Assembly (NCBI GenBank): GCA_964577965.1
Contig: CAZOAT010000003.1
Coordinates: 1 to 64,000, forward strand
Reading direction: 5' to 3'
Length of the DNA: 64,000 nt
Origin: DASUUI01 sp964577965
Lineage (GTDB): Bacteria > Gemmatimonadota > Gemmatimonadetes > Gemmatimonadales > Gemmatimonadaceae
The notes under the pieces were generated by a model. The model was given only the letters and a program-made list of their open reading frames with translations. It was not told where the DNA came from and ran no database searches. Positions 47,101 to 54,529 of this stretch are shown here, in pieces (within the stretch, counting starts at the first letter, position 1; each line of letters opens with the position of its first letter). Both the position numbers and the translations under genes were made by a program.

Positions 47101-47341
47101 AATTCTCGATGGGGACGAGATGAGAATGTCCGAGGGACGCCACGACTCTGATCTCCCGCAGGAACCGCTGTGCGCCAAGCGCCTGAGCCAGCTCTGCATG
47201 CAACACCTTCACCGCCACGGAGCGGTGCGCGGCCCTGTCCTCGGCGAGGTAGACCGCCGCGCTTGCACCTCGCCCGATCTCGCGATCAACGTCGTAGCGT
47301 TCAGCGAGGGCCTCGCGAACGGTCTGCAGCGCAGCTGTCAC
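44195..47341 (-). CDS. Transmembrane Ser/Thr protein kinase with TolB-like and TPR-rich C-terminal region
   Basis: A 1048-residue Hanks-type kinase. Kinase domain (about 16-285): G-loop GRGASAAVYLAED, VAVKVL lysine, HRDVKPENIL, DFGIARA and GTPTYMSPEQ. One membrane segment (about 300-320) leads to FVVLPFEGEIASSVSGADAADAFY, like the TolB-N modules of Acidobacterial/Gemmatimonadal kinases, then a long helical TPR-like region to the end. The catalytic residues are intact. Probable envelope sensor whose signal is reversed by a PP2C enzyme. GTG start. Confidence 0.88.
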   Translation of the reverse strand: MTAALQTVREALAERYDVDREIGRGASAAVYLAEDRAAHRSVAVKVLHAELAQALGAQRFLREIRVVASLGHSHLVPIENSGQIGDVFYYVSPYMEDGSLRARLKRERQLSVKDAVSIARDVGEALQYVHSHGIVHRDVKPENILFSGSRACVADFGIARAVDAALGETLTSTGLVVGTPTYMSPEQGSGDSAVDTRSDQYSLACVVYEMLAGVPPFIGASAQAVIAQRFAHNPLPLSHYRPAVPAQIEAAVARALSLTPADRYSTIGAFIQALGAPVTAELPSGMRNMAERTTRRRWFVAGAAAAIVVLAVLGFTQGYSRVRGLLSPALDTSRFVVLPFEGEIASSVSGADAADAFYAGLRQWNGLPLVEDLAVRDAIGAYRTQITSLGEAIATAAAMGAGRLVWGRIASTSEGMTLTASVYDVASSSALRHATVRARSEEELRASIPDAVDALLRLPGARPSPPGGIGTTSYPARLAFERGEVAYARGALGPALSSFAAAATVDPEFARAHLRRAQLGLLLDHPSDAWLASARIAAAAPAALDEREAHISNGIVALAEGRYSESCGAFDRAHPSDSSDFAIWYALGECRYRDSIVVRSRSSRSGWAFRSSYHTATGAYLRAFSLDPRAFDLPLYPRLQRMLKTEQGQLRSGRDERESGHFGAYPEWTGDTLAYTPYLLSGAVPPEARPPVSAHEQALERNAARLLAFIRAWNARRPASPAPLLALADILESRGEVVEGVGSEPGALAAVRRVRNLTSDRAELVQLRLREFRLLVRAGAFSSASALADSLLDERGPHDEATARALRATAGMTGRLAVATRAGASLPRTSLADGGQLVAPLVSIAAVLDAQAALGACASLTATLRRLDSAIEANVPEARWSAVRDELTGLPGMWAASCTGGASALWSSSETSALQRALRAFAAGDRARASRLLDSVDMDHRAMRPGDVSLDYTLQAAWLRAELGDSAGAAGQLDRVLRSLPTHRSTLFTRMSEAAALPRAMVLRSELATGAGDTNSARQWAAAAVALWQRSDPELAPMVTRMRVIAGP

Positions 47342-47477
47342 AGGCGGAACCTCGCGCTCAAAGCCGCGCTAACATTGACGCGTTCCGCACCGGGGCGCCA
47401 GCGGCGCGGCGGCCCGCATGTACACGGCAGCCAGTGGGGTCCGCATGAGTGGCAGCAGGTCAGTGACCGACATCTAT

Positions 47478-47511
47478 TTATCAGCATGATCCTCTTATCA
47501 GCATGATCCTC
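47478..47511. repeat. 17-base exact tandem duplication with two candidate ATGs
   Basis: TTATCAGCATGATCCTC occurs twice head to tail (47478-47494 and 47495-47511) in the divergent region before the VanX-like gene. Each copy holds an ATG; because the unit is 17 bases, the two ATGs lie in different frames. Confidence 0.7.
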
Positions 47512-47532
47512 CGGCAAGGCATACCACACCCG

Positions 47533-48222
47533 ATGACGAGGTTGGGGCCGCGACCAATTCTGGCTTTCATTCTGGCGGGCGTCGCCGCATGTGTCCCTGT
47601 GTCCACACCGGCCGCGGCACCGCCCTTTTCCAGCTCTGCAGACACTGCAGCTTCCGATTCCGTTGCCGCAGCGCTCCTGCAGGACGTACACGAGCTGGAC
47701 CCGTCAATACTCGTCGAGCTCCGATATGGGACGGAGAACAACTTCACCGGCAAGCCGCTTCCCGGTTATGAAGCAAACCGGGCATACCTCCGCCGGGAAG
47801 CGGCGGCAGCGCTGGCTTTGGTGAACCAGCAGCTGGCAGCAGAGGAACTCATGCTGAAGATTTTCGATGCCTATCGACCGGTGCGCGCGACTGAAGCAAT
47901 GGTCGAGTGGGCACGCGCTGCCGGGCGGATGGACCTCTTCCGCGACGGTTACATCGCCTCACGGAGCCGGCATAATGTTGGCGTCGCCGTGGATCTGACG
48001 CTCGTGGACCGCGCAACAGGTGAGGAGCTCGAGATGGGCACGCCGTACGACACGTTTACCGAAGCGGCTCACACCGCGAACGCGAGCGGCGCGATCGCCG
48101 GTAACAGGCAGAAGTTGGTGGAGGTGATGCAGCGCGCAGGCTTTGCCAACTATCCGCGCGAATGGTGGCATTTCAGCTTCGGATCTGCTGAGGCACCGCG
48201 GCTCGACATGGTGATTCGATAG
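47533..48222 (+). CDS. D-alanyl-D-alanine dipeptidase-like lipoprotein (VanX/DdpX family)
   Basis: A 229-residue zinc peptidase with a lipoprotein signal (A-A-C at about residues 18-20). The VanX motif SRHNVGVAVDLTL supplies histidine and aspartate zinc ligands, and EWWHFSFG supplies the catalytic glutamate and third histidine; FDAYRPVRA carries the catalytic arginine. It would hydrolyse D-Ala-D-Ala or similar dipeptides from peptidoglycan turnover in the periplasm. An ATG at 47503 extends the frame by ten residues but disrupts the signal peptide. No resistance-gene context (no vanH/A) is present. Confidence 0.87.
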   Translation: MTRLGPRPILAFILAGVAACVPVSTPAAAPPFSSSADTAASDSVAAALLQDVHELDPSILVELRYGTENNFTGKPLPGYEANRAYLRREAAAALALVNQQLAAEELMLKIFDAYRPVRATEAMVEWARAAGRMDLFRDGYIASRSRHNVGVAVDLTLVDRATGEELEMGTPYDTFTEAAHTANASGAIAGNRQKLVEVMQRAGFANYPREWWHFSFGSAEAPRLDMVIR

Positions 48223-48254
48223 AAAAAAAGAGCGCCGGACAGCGTCCGGCGCTC
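48223..48254 (-). terminator. Intrinsic terminator of the Spy-like gene
   Basis: On the minus strand GAGCGCCGGAC (48254-48244) pairs with GTCCGGCGCTC (48240-48230) over a 3-base loop and is followed by seven T residues (48229-48223). It stops the 48276-48827 transcript right beside the end of the VanX-like gene. Confidence 0.88.
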
Positions 48255-48275
48255 TCAACTTGCTGATGACCCTGC

Positions 48276-48827
48276 CTACGAGCTGCGCTGTCCTCCACGG
48301 GCGCGCGCCGGGCGCTCGCCCCGCGGGCCTTTACCGCCGCGCATTCCGCGCTCACCTGCACCCTGGCGCCGCTGCTCCATGCGCTCACGCATTTGTGCGC
48401 GCTGGGCATCGAATTTCGTCTGCTGCTCCGGGGTCAGGATCGCACGGACTTCGGCCTGCATCGTTTCGTGGATCTGCTGACGCTGTGCCCTGGTCTGCTC
48501 GCCAGCAGCACGAGCCTGCTCACGATGGGCGCGAACCGCAGCCGTGTCACCACTGCGACGTGCTTCGGCGGCAGCCTGCCTGTGCGTTCGGGCACCGGCA
48601 TTGAGCTGCTGAAGCTGCGCGCGGTGGCGCTCATGGATCGCCTGGATCTGCGTCCGCTGGGCTTCAGTGAGACCAAGCTCCTGTGCCATCTTGGTCATGT
48701 GGGCGCCACGCGCCCGTTCACCAGTCTTCTGGTGATCAGCCTTCGGCTGCTCAGCCTGTTGCGCCTGCGCCGCGCCGGCGGTCAGGGCCAGAGCAGCGGC
48801 GACCGCTCCGATTCGGAAAATCTTCAT
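48276..48827 (-). CDS. Spy/CpxP-like periplasmic protein (LTxxQ-type)
   Basis: A 183-residue secreted protein with a signal peptide (about 1-22) and two Spy-like blocks, ELGLTEAQRTQIQAIHERHRAQ and AILTPEQQTKFDAQ, in a charged helical context; the C-terminus is Arg/Gly-rich. Spy-type proteins are ATP-independent chaperones or metal/stress sensors. A GGAGG stands 10-6 bases before the ATG, which is preferred over a longer frame starting at 48860. Confidence 0.8.
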   Translation of the reverse strand: MKIFRIGAVAAALALTAGAAQAQQAEQPKADHQKTGERARGAHMTKMAQELGLTEAQRTQIQAIHERHRAQLQQLNAGARTHRQAAAEARRSGDTAAVRAHREQARAAGEQTRAQRQQIHETMQAEVRAILTPEQQTKFDAQRAQMRERMEQRRQGAGERGMRGGKGPRGERPARARGGQRSS

Positions 48828-48949
48828 TTCTGTTCCTCCAGATGTGTAATCGGCCGACACACCCAGCGCCGGCGCACACTGATTCGACGCCGACGCCTGC
48901 GTGGTGTTAAGGGTCTTGTCCGGCCGCGTGCAGGATTACGCGGAGCTGA

Positions 48950-49501
48950 TCATGCCGAGCGAAGGAGGTCCGCGGGTTCCCGTGTTCCAACCGCCTCGAG
49001 CGCCTGGCGCCACTGCACGCATGCGGGCGGCAACTCGGGCGAACGGGTCGTTCGTCCGAACGCGGTCAGAACCGCCCCTGGAGCGAGGCTCCCTTCCCGG
49101 CCCCGGAACAGCACGCGCACAAATCCTGATGCGTACACGTCGCCGTCGCTCAAAAACCGCTGTTCGAGGTAGAACCACTTCTCGTCCCAGCCCAGCACCC
49201 GGGAATGGAGGGTGAAGCGCATCCATGGATCGAGACCGCGGCGGAATCGGAGCGTCACCGCGCCCACGACGGGCGTCCACTTGAATCGCAGCATGGGCTT
49301 CAGCATTCCAAGCCGTGCCAGCAGATCCAGCCGTCCGAGGTCCATGAACGAGAGATACCGTGCGTTATTCAGGTGGAGATTGAAATCCAGATCTGTGGGC
49401 CAGACCCGGTACTCCACCGTGCTCTCGTCGCTGCGCTCCGGCCCATTTCTGTTCAGAAGTGCGCGCAGGAGCGCGCGAACGAACCGGAAATAGAGCTTCA
49501 C
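48950..49501 (-). CDS. Acyl-CoA thioesterase-like protein (hotdog fold, 4HBT type)
   Basis: A 183-residue protein with the hotdog motif YRVWPTDLDFNLHLNNARYLSFMDLGRLDLL at about 31-61, characteristic of 4HBT thioesterases of the THEM6 type. Likely hydrolyses acyl thioesters; substrate unknown. GTG at 49501 overlaps the uppS stop by GTGA, so it is coupled to cell-wall lipid synthesis genes. Confidence 0.8.
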   Translation of the reverse strand: MKLYFRFVRALLRALLNRNGPERSDESTVEYRVWPTDLDFNLHLNNARYLSFMDLGRLDLLARLGMLKPMLRFKWTPVVGAVTLRFRRGLDPWMRFTLHSRVLGWDEKWFYLEQRFLSDGDVYASGFVRVLFRGREGSLAPGAVLTAFGRTTRSPELPPACVQWRQALEAVGTREPADLLRSA

Positions 49502-50283
49502 CCCGCCGCCGCCGCTGCAGCAGCCGGGACAGCCCCGAACCGCCGCTCACGCGCATGGAACTCCTGCACTGCCTCCTCCAGATCAGAGGAAGCGAAGTCG
49601 GGCCAGAGCAGCGGGGAGAAGTACAGCTCCGCATAGGCGCATTCCCATAGCAGGAAATCGCTCAATCGCTGCTCACCTCCGGTCCGGACGAGGAGGTCCA
49701 CGTCGCGGACTGGCTCACAACCGTGCTCAGCCTCACCCAGCAGCCGCGCGAATCCCTCGCGGGAGACGTGATCGGAGTCGGCGAGGCGGGCGGCGCGGAC
49801 GATCATTTCCCGCGCCGAGTAGTCGAGGGCGACACGGAGATCGAGCGTGCGACCACTGCGTGTCGCGTTCTCAGCAGACTCGACGGCGGTCCTGACGTCC
49901 GACGGCAGACGGTCGCGCCGTCCGATAATGGTCAGGCGAACACTGTTTGCGAGGCAGCGAGCGACCTCTGAGTGCAGGTAACGGCGAAAGAGGCGCATGA
50001 GCATCGCGACCTCACGCTTGGGCCGGTTCCAGTTGTCGGCGGAGAATGCATACAGGGTCAGCACGCGGATGCCTGCGGCTGGGGCCGCTTCCACGATGCT
50101 CCTGGCATTTCGCGCACCGGCTGCATGTCCAGCCGAGCGAGCCAGCCCGCGCGCGGTCGCCCACCGCCCGTTTCCGTCCATGATGATCCCGACGTGCAAT
50201 CCCTGACCAGGCGGTACCGGCCGTCTGGTCTGGGGATGCGTGGCGAGCCCGTGCCGGGAGCTACTTCCCTTCTCGCGTTGCAT
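49498..50283 (-). CDS. uppS: Undecaprenyl diphosphate synthase
   Basis: A 261-residue cis-prenyltransferase: HVGIIMDGNGRWA (catalytic aspartate), AGHAAGARNARSIVEAA, LTLYAFSADNWNRP, LVRTGGEQRLSDFLLWECAYAELYF and a C-terminal LLWPDF. It makes the C55 lipid carrier for peptidoglycan. About 33 residues precede the conserved core; the ATG at 50283 overlaps the regulator gene by 23 bases. The tail ends in an alanine run. Confidence 0.95.
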   Translation of the reverse strand: MQREKGSSSRHGLATHPQTRRPVPPGQGLHVGIIMDGNGRWATARGLARSAGHAAGARNARSIVEAAPAAGIRVLTLYAFSADNWNRPKREVAMLMRLFRRYLHSEVARCLANSVRLTIIGRRDRLPSDVRTAVESAENATRSGRTLDLRVALDYSAREMIVRAARLADSDHVSREGFARLLGEAEHGCEPVRDVDLLVRTGGEQRLSDFLLWECAYAELYFSPLLWPDFASSDLEEAVQEFHARERRFGAVPAAAAAAAG

Positions 50284-50650
50284 GAATGATGGCTTCCATG
50301 TGGTCCAGATAACGTTCCAGCGCACGCCGCCCGAGCGTCGTCAGGCGGTATTCCGTCCGGGGCATCCGATGCTCGAACGACTTCGTGCAGGTGATATAGC
50401 CGGCTTCCTCGAGACGCCGCGCGTGCACGCTCAGATTGCCGTCGGTCGTCTGCATCAGCTTCTTCAGATCGTTGAATGTCAGTGAGTCGTTTACGGCAAG
50501 GGCAGATACGATGCCGAGGCGGAGCCGCTCGTGGATAAGACGATCGAGCTCGGGCGCCGCGTTTCCCACGGCGCGTCCGCGGACCGCGCGCAGCTTTCCG
50601 GCCGCGGCACCTGTCCCGCGCTCGTTCCTCACCGGCCCCTGCCTAGCCAC
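50261..50650 (-). CDS. Winged-helix transcriptional regulator (MarR/PadR-like)
   Basis: A 129-residue DNA-binding protein with a winged helix in the middle (VSALAVNDSLTFNDLKKLMQTTDGNLSVHARRLEEAGYITCTKSF then a wing RMPRTEYRLTTLGRRALERYL). No ligand domain is visible. The GTG overlaps the upstream membrane gene by 8 bases. The protein matches the compact regulators often paired with a small membrane protein, as here. Confidence 0.8.
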   Translation of the reverse strand: MARQGPVRNERGTGAAAGKLRAVRGRAVGNAAPELDRLIHERLRLGIVSALAVNDSLTFNDLKKLMQTTDGNLSVHARRLEEAGYITCTKSFEHRMPRTEYRLTTLGRRALERYLDHMEAIIHATREGK

Positions 50651-51263
50651 CGTACCGCCTCGCGATCGGGATGCCGAAGGCGATGTGGAGGCCGCCGAAA
50701 GCCCCTGCCATTATCCAGTTGTTCCACTCGGGCGGTGCGAAGAACGCCACGGCACCGGCCAGCATGAAGGCTGCGCCCAGCACGGGCACGATCCGCACCG
50801 AGAACGCGCCCGCAGCGACAATCGCGGCTCCGTACAGCAGCAGCCACAGCGCGGGGAGCATCGGCACGAGGTCAGCCCGGTAGAACACCGCCGTAAGCAG
50901 CGCGCCGGCCAGCATGGGTGGGACGAAACTCAGCAGGAACTTCCGCGCGGATCCCCGAAGGATGGGCGTCTGCGCGGTTCTTACTTTGCGGGCGATCGCC
51001 CACAGCTGGATGATCGGCGCAAGCACCGCTGCGGCGAGCCAGGCGTAGAGCCACCTCTGCGGAGTTGGCTGCTGTGCAGCGACGGCAGCGGCTGCAAAGG
51101 CGGTGAATCCGACGACGATCATCCCCCGTCCTGAGACGGCGGTGAATGCGCCCGCCGTCTCCATCGTGTCACGGATGAAGGCGAGGTTGTCCATCGCCCG
51201 GGCGTGCAGCGCCGGGGCGGGCGGATCGTTGTCCGGCTGGCGGAGAGGTGTGACGGTCGCCAT
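50643..51263 (-). CDS. Membrane protein with six predicted segments, unknown function
   Basis: A 206-residue protein with hydrophobic segments at about 48-65, 72-90, 108-130, 135-150, 155-172 and 182-200 after a charged N-terminus. No family named. Co-encoded with the winged-helix regulator downstream (8-base overlap), so it is probably the regulator's main target or sensor. Confidence 0.65.
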   Translation of the reverse strand: MATVTPLRQPDNDPPAPALHARAMDNLAFIRDTMETAGAFTAVSGRGMIVVGFTAFAAAAVAAQQPTPQRWLYAWLAAAVLAPIIQLWAIARKVRTAQTPILRGSARKFLLSFVPPMLAGALLTAVFYRADLVPMLPALWLLLYGAAIVAAGAFSVRIVPVLGAAFMLAGAVAFFAPPEWNNWIMAGAFGGLHIAFGIPIARRYGG

Positions 51264-51301
51264 TGTCGAGGGGAGTCTACCCGGCGGCCACTAAGGGTGT
51301 C

Positions 51302-51321
51302 AAGTACTTTGTCCTATAAAG
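51302..51321. promoter_or_regulatory. Candidate regulator binding site in divergent promoter
   Basis: The palindrome AAGTACTT (51302-51309) overlaps a CTTT/AAAG inverted repeat (51307-51321), beside a TATAAA (51315-51320), in the 69-base AT-rich gap between the membrane-protein gene and the SRPBCC gene. It may bind the winged-helix regulator of the left operon. Confidence 0.35.
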
Positions 51322-51332
51322 CAAGCCCGGCC

Positions 51333-51854
51333 ATGAAGTGGAGTCTGATTGCCATCCTCGTGGTCCTGGGCGCCCTGCTGGCCATCACGGTCATAGGGGC
51401 GTTCCTGCCGCGCGAGCATCGCTCGGTGAGGCAGGCGGAGTTTCACCAGGACCAGCAGGCGATCTGGAGCACGCTGGCCGATTTCACGCTGCTGCCGTCG
51501 TGGATGCCGGGAATCAGTCGCGCGGTTCCAGTGGATCAACCAGGGGAGAACCCGGCGTGGACACTGGCCACCGATGACGGCGAAATGACCATCGAGCTGG
51601 TCCAGGCAGACATGCCGCGGCGGCTGGTGACGCGAATCGTGGACGCGGGCGGCCCATTCGGGGGGACGTGGACCTACGACCTCACACCGGTGGAAGGCGC
51701 CACACGGGTCACGATCACTGAGGATGGGTGGATCAGTAATCCGATGTACCGCTTTCTCGCGCGGTATGTCTTCGGAACGACGCGCAGTCTCGACGCTGCC
51801 CTGCGCGGTCTCGGCGACTACCTCGGTGAGACCGTGCTCCCCGCAGCAGGCTGA
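51333..51854 (+). CDS. SRPBCC/polyketide-cyclase-like protein with N-terminal membrane anchor
   Basis: A 173-residue protein: a membrane segment at about 5-25 and a START/SRPBCC-type domain from about 35 (QAEFHQDQQAIWSTLADFTLLPSWMPGI, later GTWTYDLTPVEGATRVTITEDG). Such proteins bind small hydrophobic ligands. The ATG at 51333 follows the divergent promoter directly; no Shine-Dalgarno consensus is obvious. Confidence 0.75.
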   Translation: MKWSLIAILVVLGALLAITVIGAFLPREHRSVRQAEFHQDQQAIWSTLADFTLLPSWMPGISRAVPVDQPGENPAWTLATDDGEMTIELVQADMPRRLVTRIVDAGGPFGGTWTYDLTPVEGATRVTITEDGWISNPMYRFLARYVFGTTRSLDAALRGLGDYLGETVLPAAG

Positions 51855-51893
51855 CCCCAGCCGACGACGTGCACCCCCGGCGTCACGTGGGCC

Positions 51894-52517
51894 CTAAGGA
51901 ATCGAAATCGGCCCCGGAAGCGGGTCGCTCGCGGGGAAGCTCTGCTCGACCATGCGATCGAGCCGGCGCTCCTCGATGTGAGTTGAGAGCACGCTGACGA
52001 GCTTCGAGCAGAAGGCAGGAAGGTCGTCCGGCACGCGGCTGGTGATCAGCTTCTGATCGACCTCGACCTGTCTGTCCACCCAGGAACCGCCAGCGTTCTG
52101 GATGTCAGTGCGAAGACTCGGATACGACGTGAGCGTGCGCCCGGCTACCGCATCGGCCTCGACGAGGAGCCATGGCCCGTGACAGATGGAAGCCACTGGC
52201 TTGTCCGCCGCCATGAAGTCCCTTACCAGATTCACCGCGTCGGCGTTCATGCGCAGCGTGTCCGGGTTCTTCACGCCACCTGGTATGACCAGCGCATCGA
52301 AATCATGGGCCGATACGTCGGGGACCAGCCGGTGGACCTCGTGACGCCCGGCCTTTTCACCTTTGCTGACCGCCTGAATCGAGCCCGGCTTGTCCGAGAC
52401 GAGGCACAGGTCCGCCCCCGCCTCCTCGAGCACGCGCCAGGGCTCGGTGAGCTCTATCTCCTCCACTCCATCAGTCGCCAGAAAAGCGACCTTGCGTCCC
52501 TTCAGTTCGTCAGCCAC
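51894..52517 (-). CDS. DJ-1/PfpI-family protein with ESFPASDP-like C-terminal tail
   Basis: A 207-residue class I glutamine-amidotransferase-like protein with KVAFLATDGVEEIELTEPWRVLEEAG and the nucleophile elbow VASICHGPWLL (cysteine plus histidine), as in PfpI protease/YhbO-type stress proteins. After the domain, the last 25 residues carry VEQSFPASDPLPGP, a tail known mostly from small free-standing proteins. The GTG at 52517 has GGGGAGG just upstream; longer frames lack this. Confidence 0.85.
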   Translation of the reverse strand: MADELKGRKVAFLATDGVEEIELTEPWRVLEEAGADLCLVSDKPGSIQAVSKGEKAGRHEVHRLVPDVSAHDFDALVIPGGVKNPDTLRMNADAVNLVRDFMAADKPVASICHGPWLLVEADAVAGRTLTSYPSLRTDIQNAGGSWVDRQVEVDQKLITSRVPDDLPAFCSKLVSVLSTHIEERRLDRMVEQSFPASDPLPGPISIP

Positions 52518-52614
52518 GCGGCCTCCCCGGCCCCGCCCGTCAATCGCGGCGCCTGTTGTATTACGAACGTATAACCTCACCACCATACGTCACCAAGCGT
52601 GCCATATTGCGGGC

Positions 52615-53676
52615 ATGCCGATCATGCCCGTGTACGGACACACGAAGCTGCGCGAGCTCCTGCTCGAGCGCGTGCGCGACGGGTCCCTCCCGGCAAGTCT
52701 GCTGCTGCACGGCCCGGTGGGAGTCGGCAAACAGCGGCTGGCACTGTGGCTCGGCCAGGCGCTTCTCTGCGAGAATGCCGCGCCGCCGTGCGGCGTCTGT
52801 CAGCACTGCCGCTACACGCTGGAACTCAATCACCCGGATCTCACCTGGGTATTTCCGCGCCCTCGCCCGAAGGACGCCGATGCGGCGCCGGAGGAGATCG
52901 CCGCCGACCTTGCAGAGGAATCTGCGGCGAGAGCGGCGCGCGGCGGCGTGTACACGCGGCCACCCGGCACCGAGGCGATTTACGTTGCAACCGTGCGAAT
53001 GGTACTGCGCCGCGCGGCGATGGCACCCGCACTCGGGCGACGAAAGGTTTTCGTGATAGGAGACGCGGAGCGCATGGTGCCGCAGGAAGGATCCGAGCAG
53101 GCGGCCAACGCGTTTCTCAAGCTGCTGGAGGAGCCGCCGCGTGACACGTACGTCATCCTCACGTCAAGCGAGCCCGCAGCACTGCTACCCACGGTTCGCT
53201 CCAGAGTCGCCGCGGTGCGGGTGAAGCCACTCCCGGCAGACGAGGTACACGCCTTCGTGGCAGATCCGGCCGTCAAGGCCGCTCTCGAAGAGGACCGTGA
53301 GGTTGAAGCCCTCGTGTCGGCCGCCGGCGGCGCACCAGGAGCGCTGTTCGGCGAATCCGCGCGCGCAGCGGCGACGACGGCGGCCCGGAAGCTCGTGTCG
53401 GCCGCATACGGCCCGGACCAAGCGGCTGTTTACGAGGCAGCACTGTCACAGAGCATTGCAGGTGCACGTGGAGGGTTCAGCGAGACTCTGGACGCTGTCA
53501 CTGTAGTGCTCGCGGAGCGCACGCGGAACGCGCTGCGCGGCGGTGACGAACACCAGGCACGCGGCGGCGTCCGCGGAATCGACGCGGTCGAGGTTGCAAA
53601 GGGGCGGACGGATGGCAACGTGAATCCTCAGCTCCTCGCATGGCGGCTGCTCCGTGACCTCCGGGAGGCGAGGTGA
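52615..53676 (+). CDS. holB: DNA polymerase III delta-prime subunit-like ATPase
   Basis: A 353-residue clamp-loader subunit. Walker A-like GPVGVGKQRLAL at about 32-43, the zinc-type CGVCQHC cluster, VFVIGDAERMVPQEGSEQAANAFLKLLEEPPRDTYVILTSSEPAALLPTVRSR with the sensor-1 and SRC-like arginine. It loads the sliding clamp. The ATG at 52615 is the third-choice start that matches the family; the frame continues upstream in the divergent region. Overlaps moaC by GTGA. Confidence 0.9.
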   Translation: MPIMPVYGHTKLRELLLERVRDGSLPASLLLHGPVGVGKQRLALWLGQALLCENAAPPCGVCQHCRYTLELNHPDLTWVFPRPRPKDADAAPEEIAADLAEESAARAARGGVYTRPPGTEAIYVATVRMVLRRAAMAPALGRRKVFVIGDAERMVPQEGSEQAANAFLKLLEEPPRDTYVILTSSEPAALLPTVRSRVAAVRVKPLPADEVHAFVADPAVKAALEEDREVEALVSAAGGAPGALFGESARAAATTAARKLVSAAYGPDQAAVYEAALSQSIAGARGGFSETLDAVTVVLAERTRNALRGGDEHQARGGVRGIDAVEVAKGRTDGNVNPQLLAWRLLRDLREAR

Positions 53677-54134
53677 GCGAGCTCAGCCACGTTGACGGGA
53701 GTGGAGCGGCGCGAATGGTGGACGTCTCGGACAAGGGTGTGACCGATCGGATGGCACGCGCAGCGGGGCGGATAACGATGGCGCCGCACACGCTTCAGGC
53801 GATCCGCGACAGCGCACTGAAGAAAGGAGACGTACTCGCCGTGGCCAGAATCGCGGGCATCATGGCAGCAAAGCGGACGGCTGATCTCGTTCCACTGTGT
53901 CATCCGCTCCCGCTGACGTCGGTGGAGCTCGCCTTCGAGTTGCAGACCGAGCCACCGGCGGTACACGTGGAAGCAACCGTGCGCACGATCGCGCGAACCG
54001 GCGTCGAGATGGAGGCTCTCGTGGCAGCCGGTGTCGCGCTGATCACAGTCTACGACATGGCCAAGAGTGTTGACCGATCGATGACGATCGGGGAGCTGCA
54101 GGTACTGGAAAAAAAAGGCGGGCGGAGCGGTTGA
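53673..54134 (+). CDS. moaC: Cyclic pyranopterin monophosphate synthase MoaC
   Basis: A 153-residue MoaC: MVDVSDKGVTDRMARAAGRI near the start, KRTADLVPLCHPLPLTSVEL, TGVEMEALVAAGVALITVYDMAKSVDRSM with the catalytic KSVDRSM and the MEAL motif. It makes cPMP in molybdenum-cofactor synthesis. The final codons (EKKGGRSG) are also the A-run and left arm of the tRNA-Lys terminator on the other strand. Confidence 0.95.
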   Translation: MSELSHVDGSGAARMVDVSDKGVTDRMARAAGRITMAPHTLQAIRDSALKKGDVLAVARIAGIMAAKRTADLVPLCHPLPLTSVELAFELQTEPPAVHVEATVRTIARTGVEMEALVAAGVALITVYDMAKSVDRSMTIGELQVLEKKGGRSG

Positions 54135-54148
54135 GCGCCTCGCCCGCC
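54109..54148 (-). terminator. Intrinsic terminator of tRNA-Lys
   Basis: On the minus strand GGCGGGCG (54148-54141) pairs with CGCCCGCC (54124-54117), followed by eight T residues (54116-54109). It lies about 90 bases downstream of tRNA-Lys and inside the end of moaC. Confidence 0.85.
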
Positions 54149-54236
54149 GGAAAGCAGCGGTCAGTCAGTAAAGCTCAGCGCCTGTCCGCGGGGGACGCCG
54201 TCGGCGAACTCCACCGTGTACACGATAGGCGCGCGA

Positions 54237-54309
54237 TGACCCGGGTGGGGCTCGAACCCACGACCTGAGGATTAAAAGTCCCCTGCTCTGCCAGCTGAGC
54301 TACCGGGTC
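54237..54309 (-). tRNA. tRNA-Lys (anticodon TTT)
   Basis: Read on the minus strand: acceptor GACCCGG (54309-54303) pairs with CCGGGTC (54244-54238), discriminator A at 54237, D-stem GCTC/GAGC, anticodon TTT at 54276-54274 in the loop CTTTTAA, and a TΨC arm GTGGGTTCGAGCCCCAC. CCA is not encoded. Confidence 0.96.
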
Positions 54310-54529
54310 GGTGGAGCGTCGCGCGCCTCGCGGCGACGAGGCTCAATGTAATGTCTGCGGGTCGGTGTCGCGCCTGTGGTGCAAGGTCCCCAACCGGTGT
54401 GCCGCTGAGCGTTCGTGGGGCACGCGTGCTGCCGCTCCAGGGCGCAGTGGTAATTCACCAGCAGACAGAAGCGGCATCATGCCACAGGGCGACAAGTCCT
54501 CATACACCGCGAAGCAGAAAAAGGAAGGC

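Noticed and set aside
47533..48222. Vancomycin-resistance gene vanX
   Set aside because: The motif family matches, but there is no vanH, vanA or vanRS nearby, and the lipoprotein signal fits peptidoglycan recycling rather than resistance.
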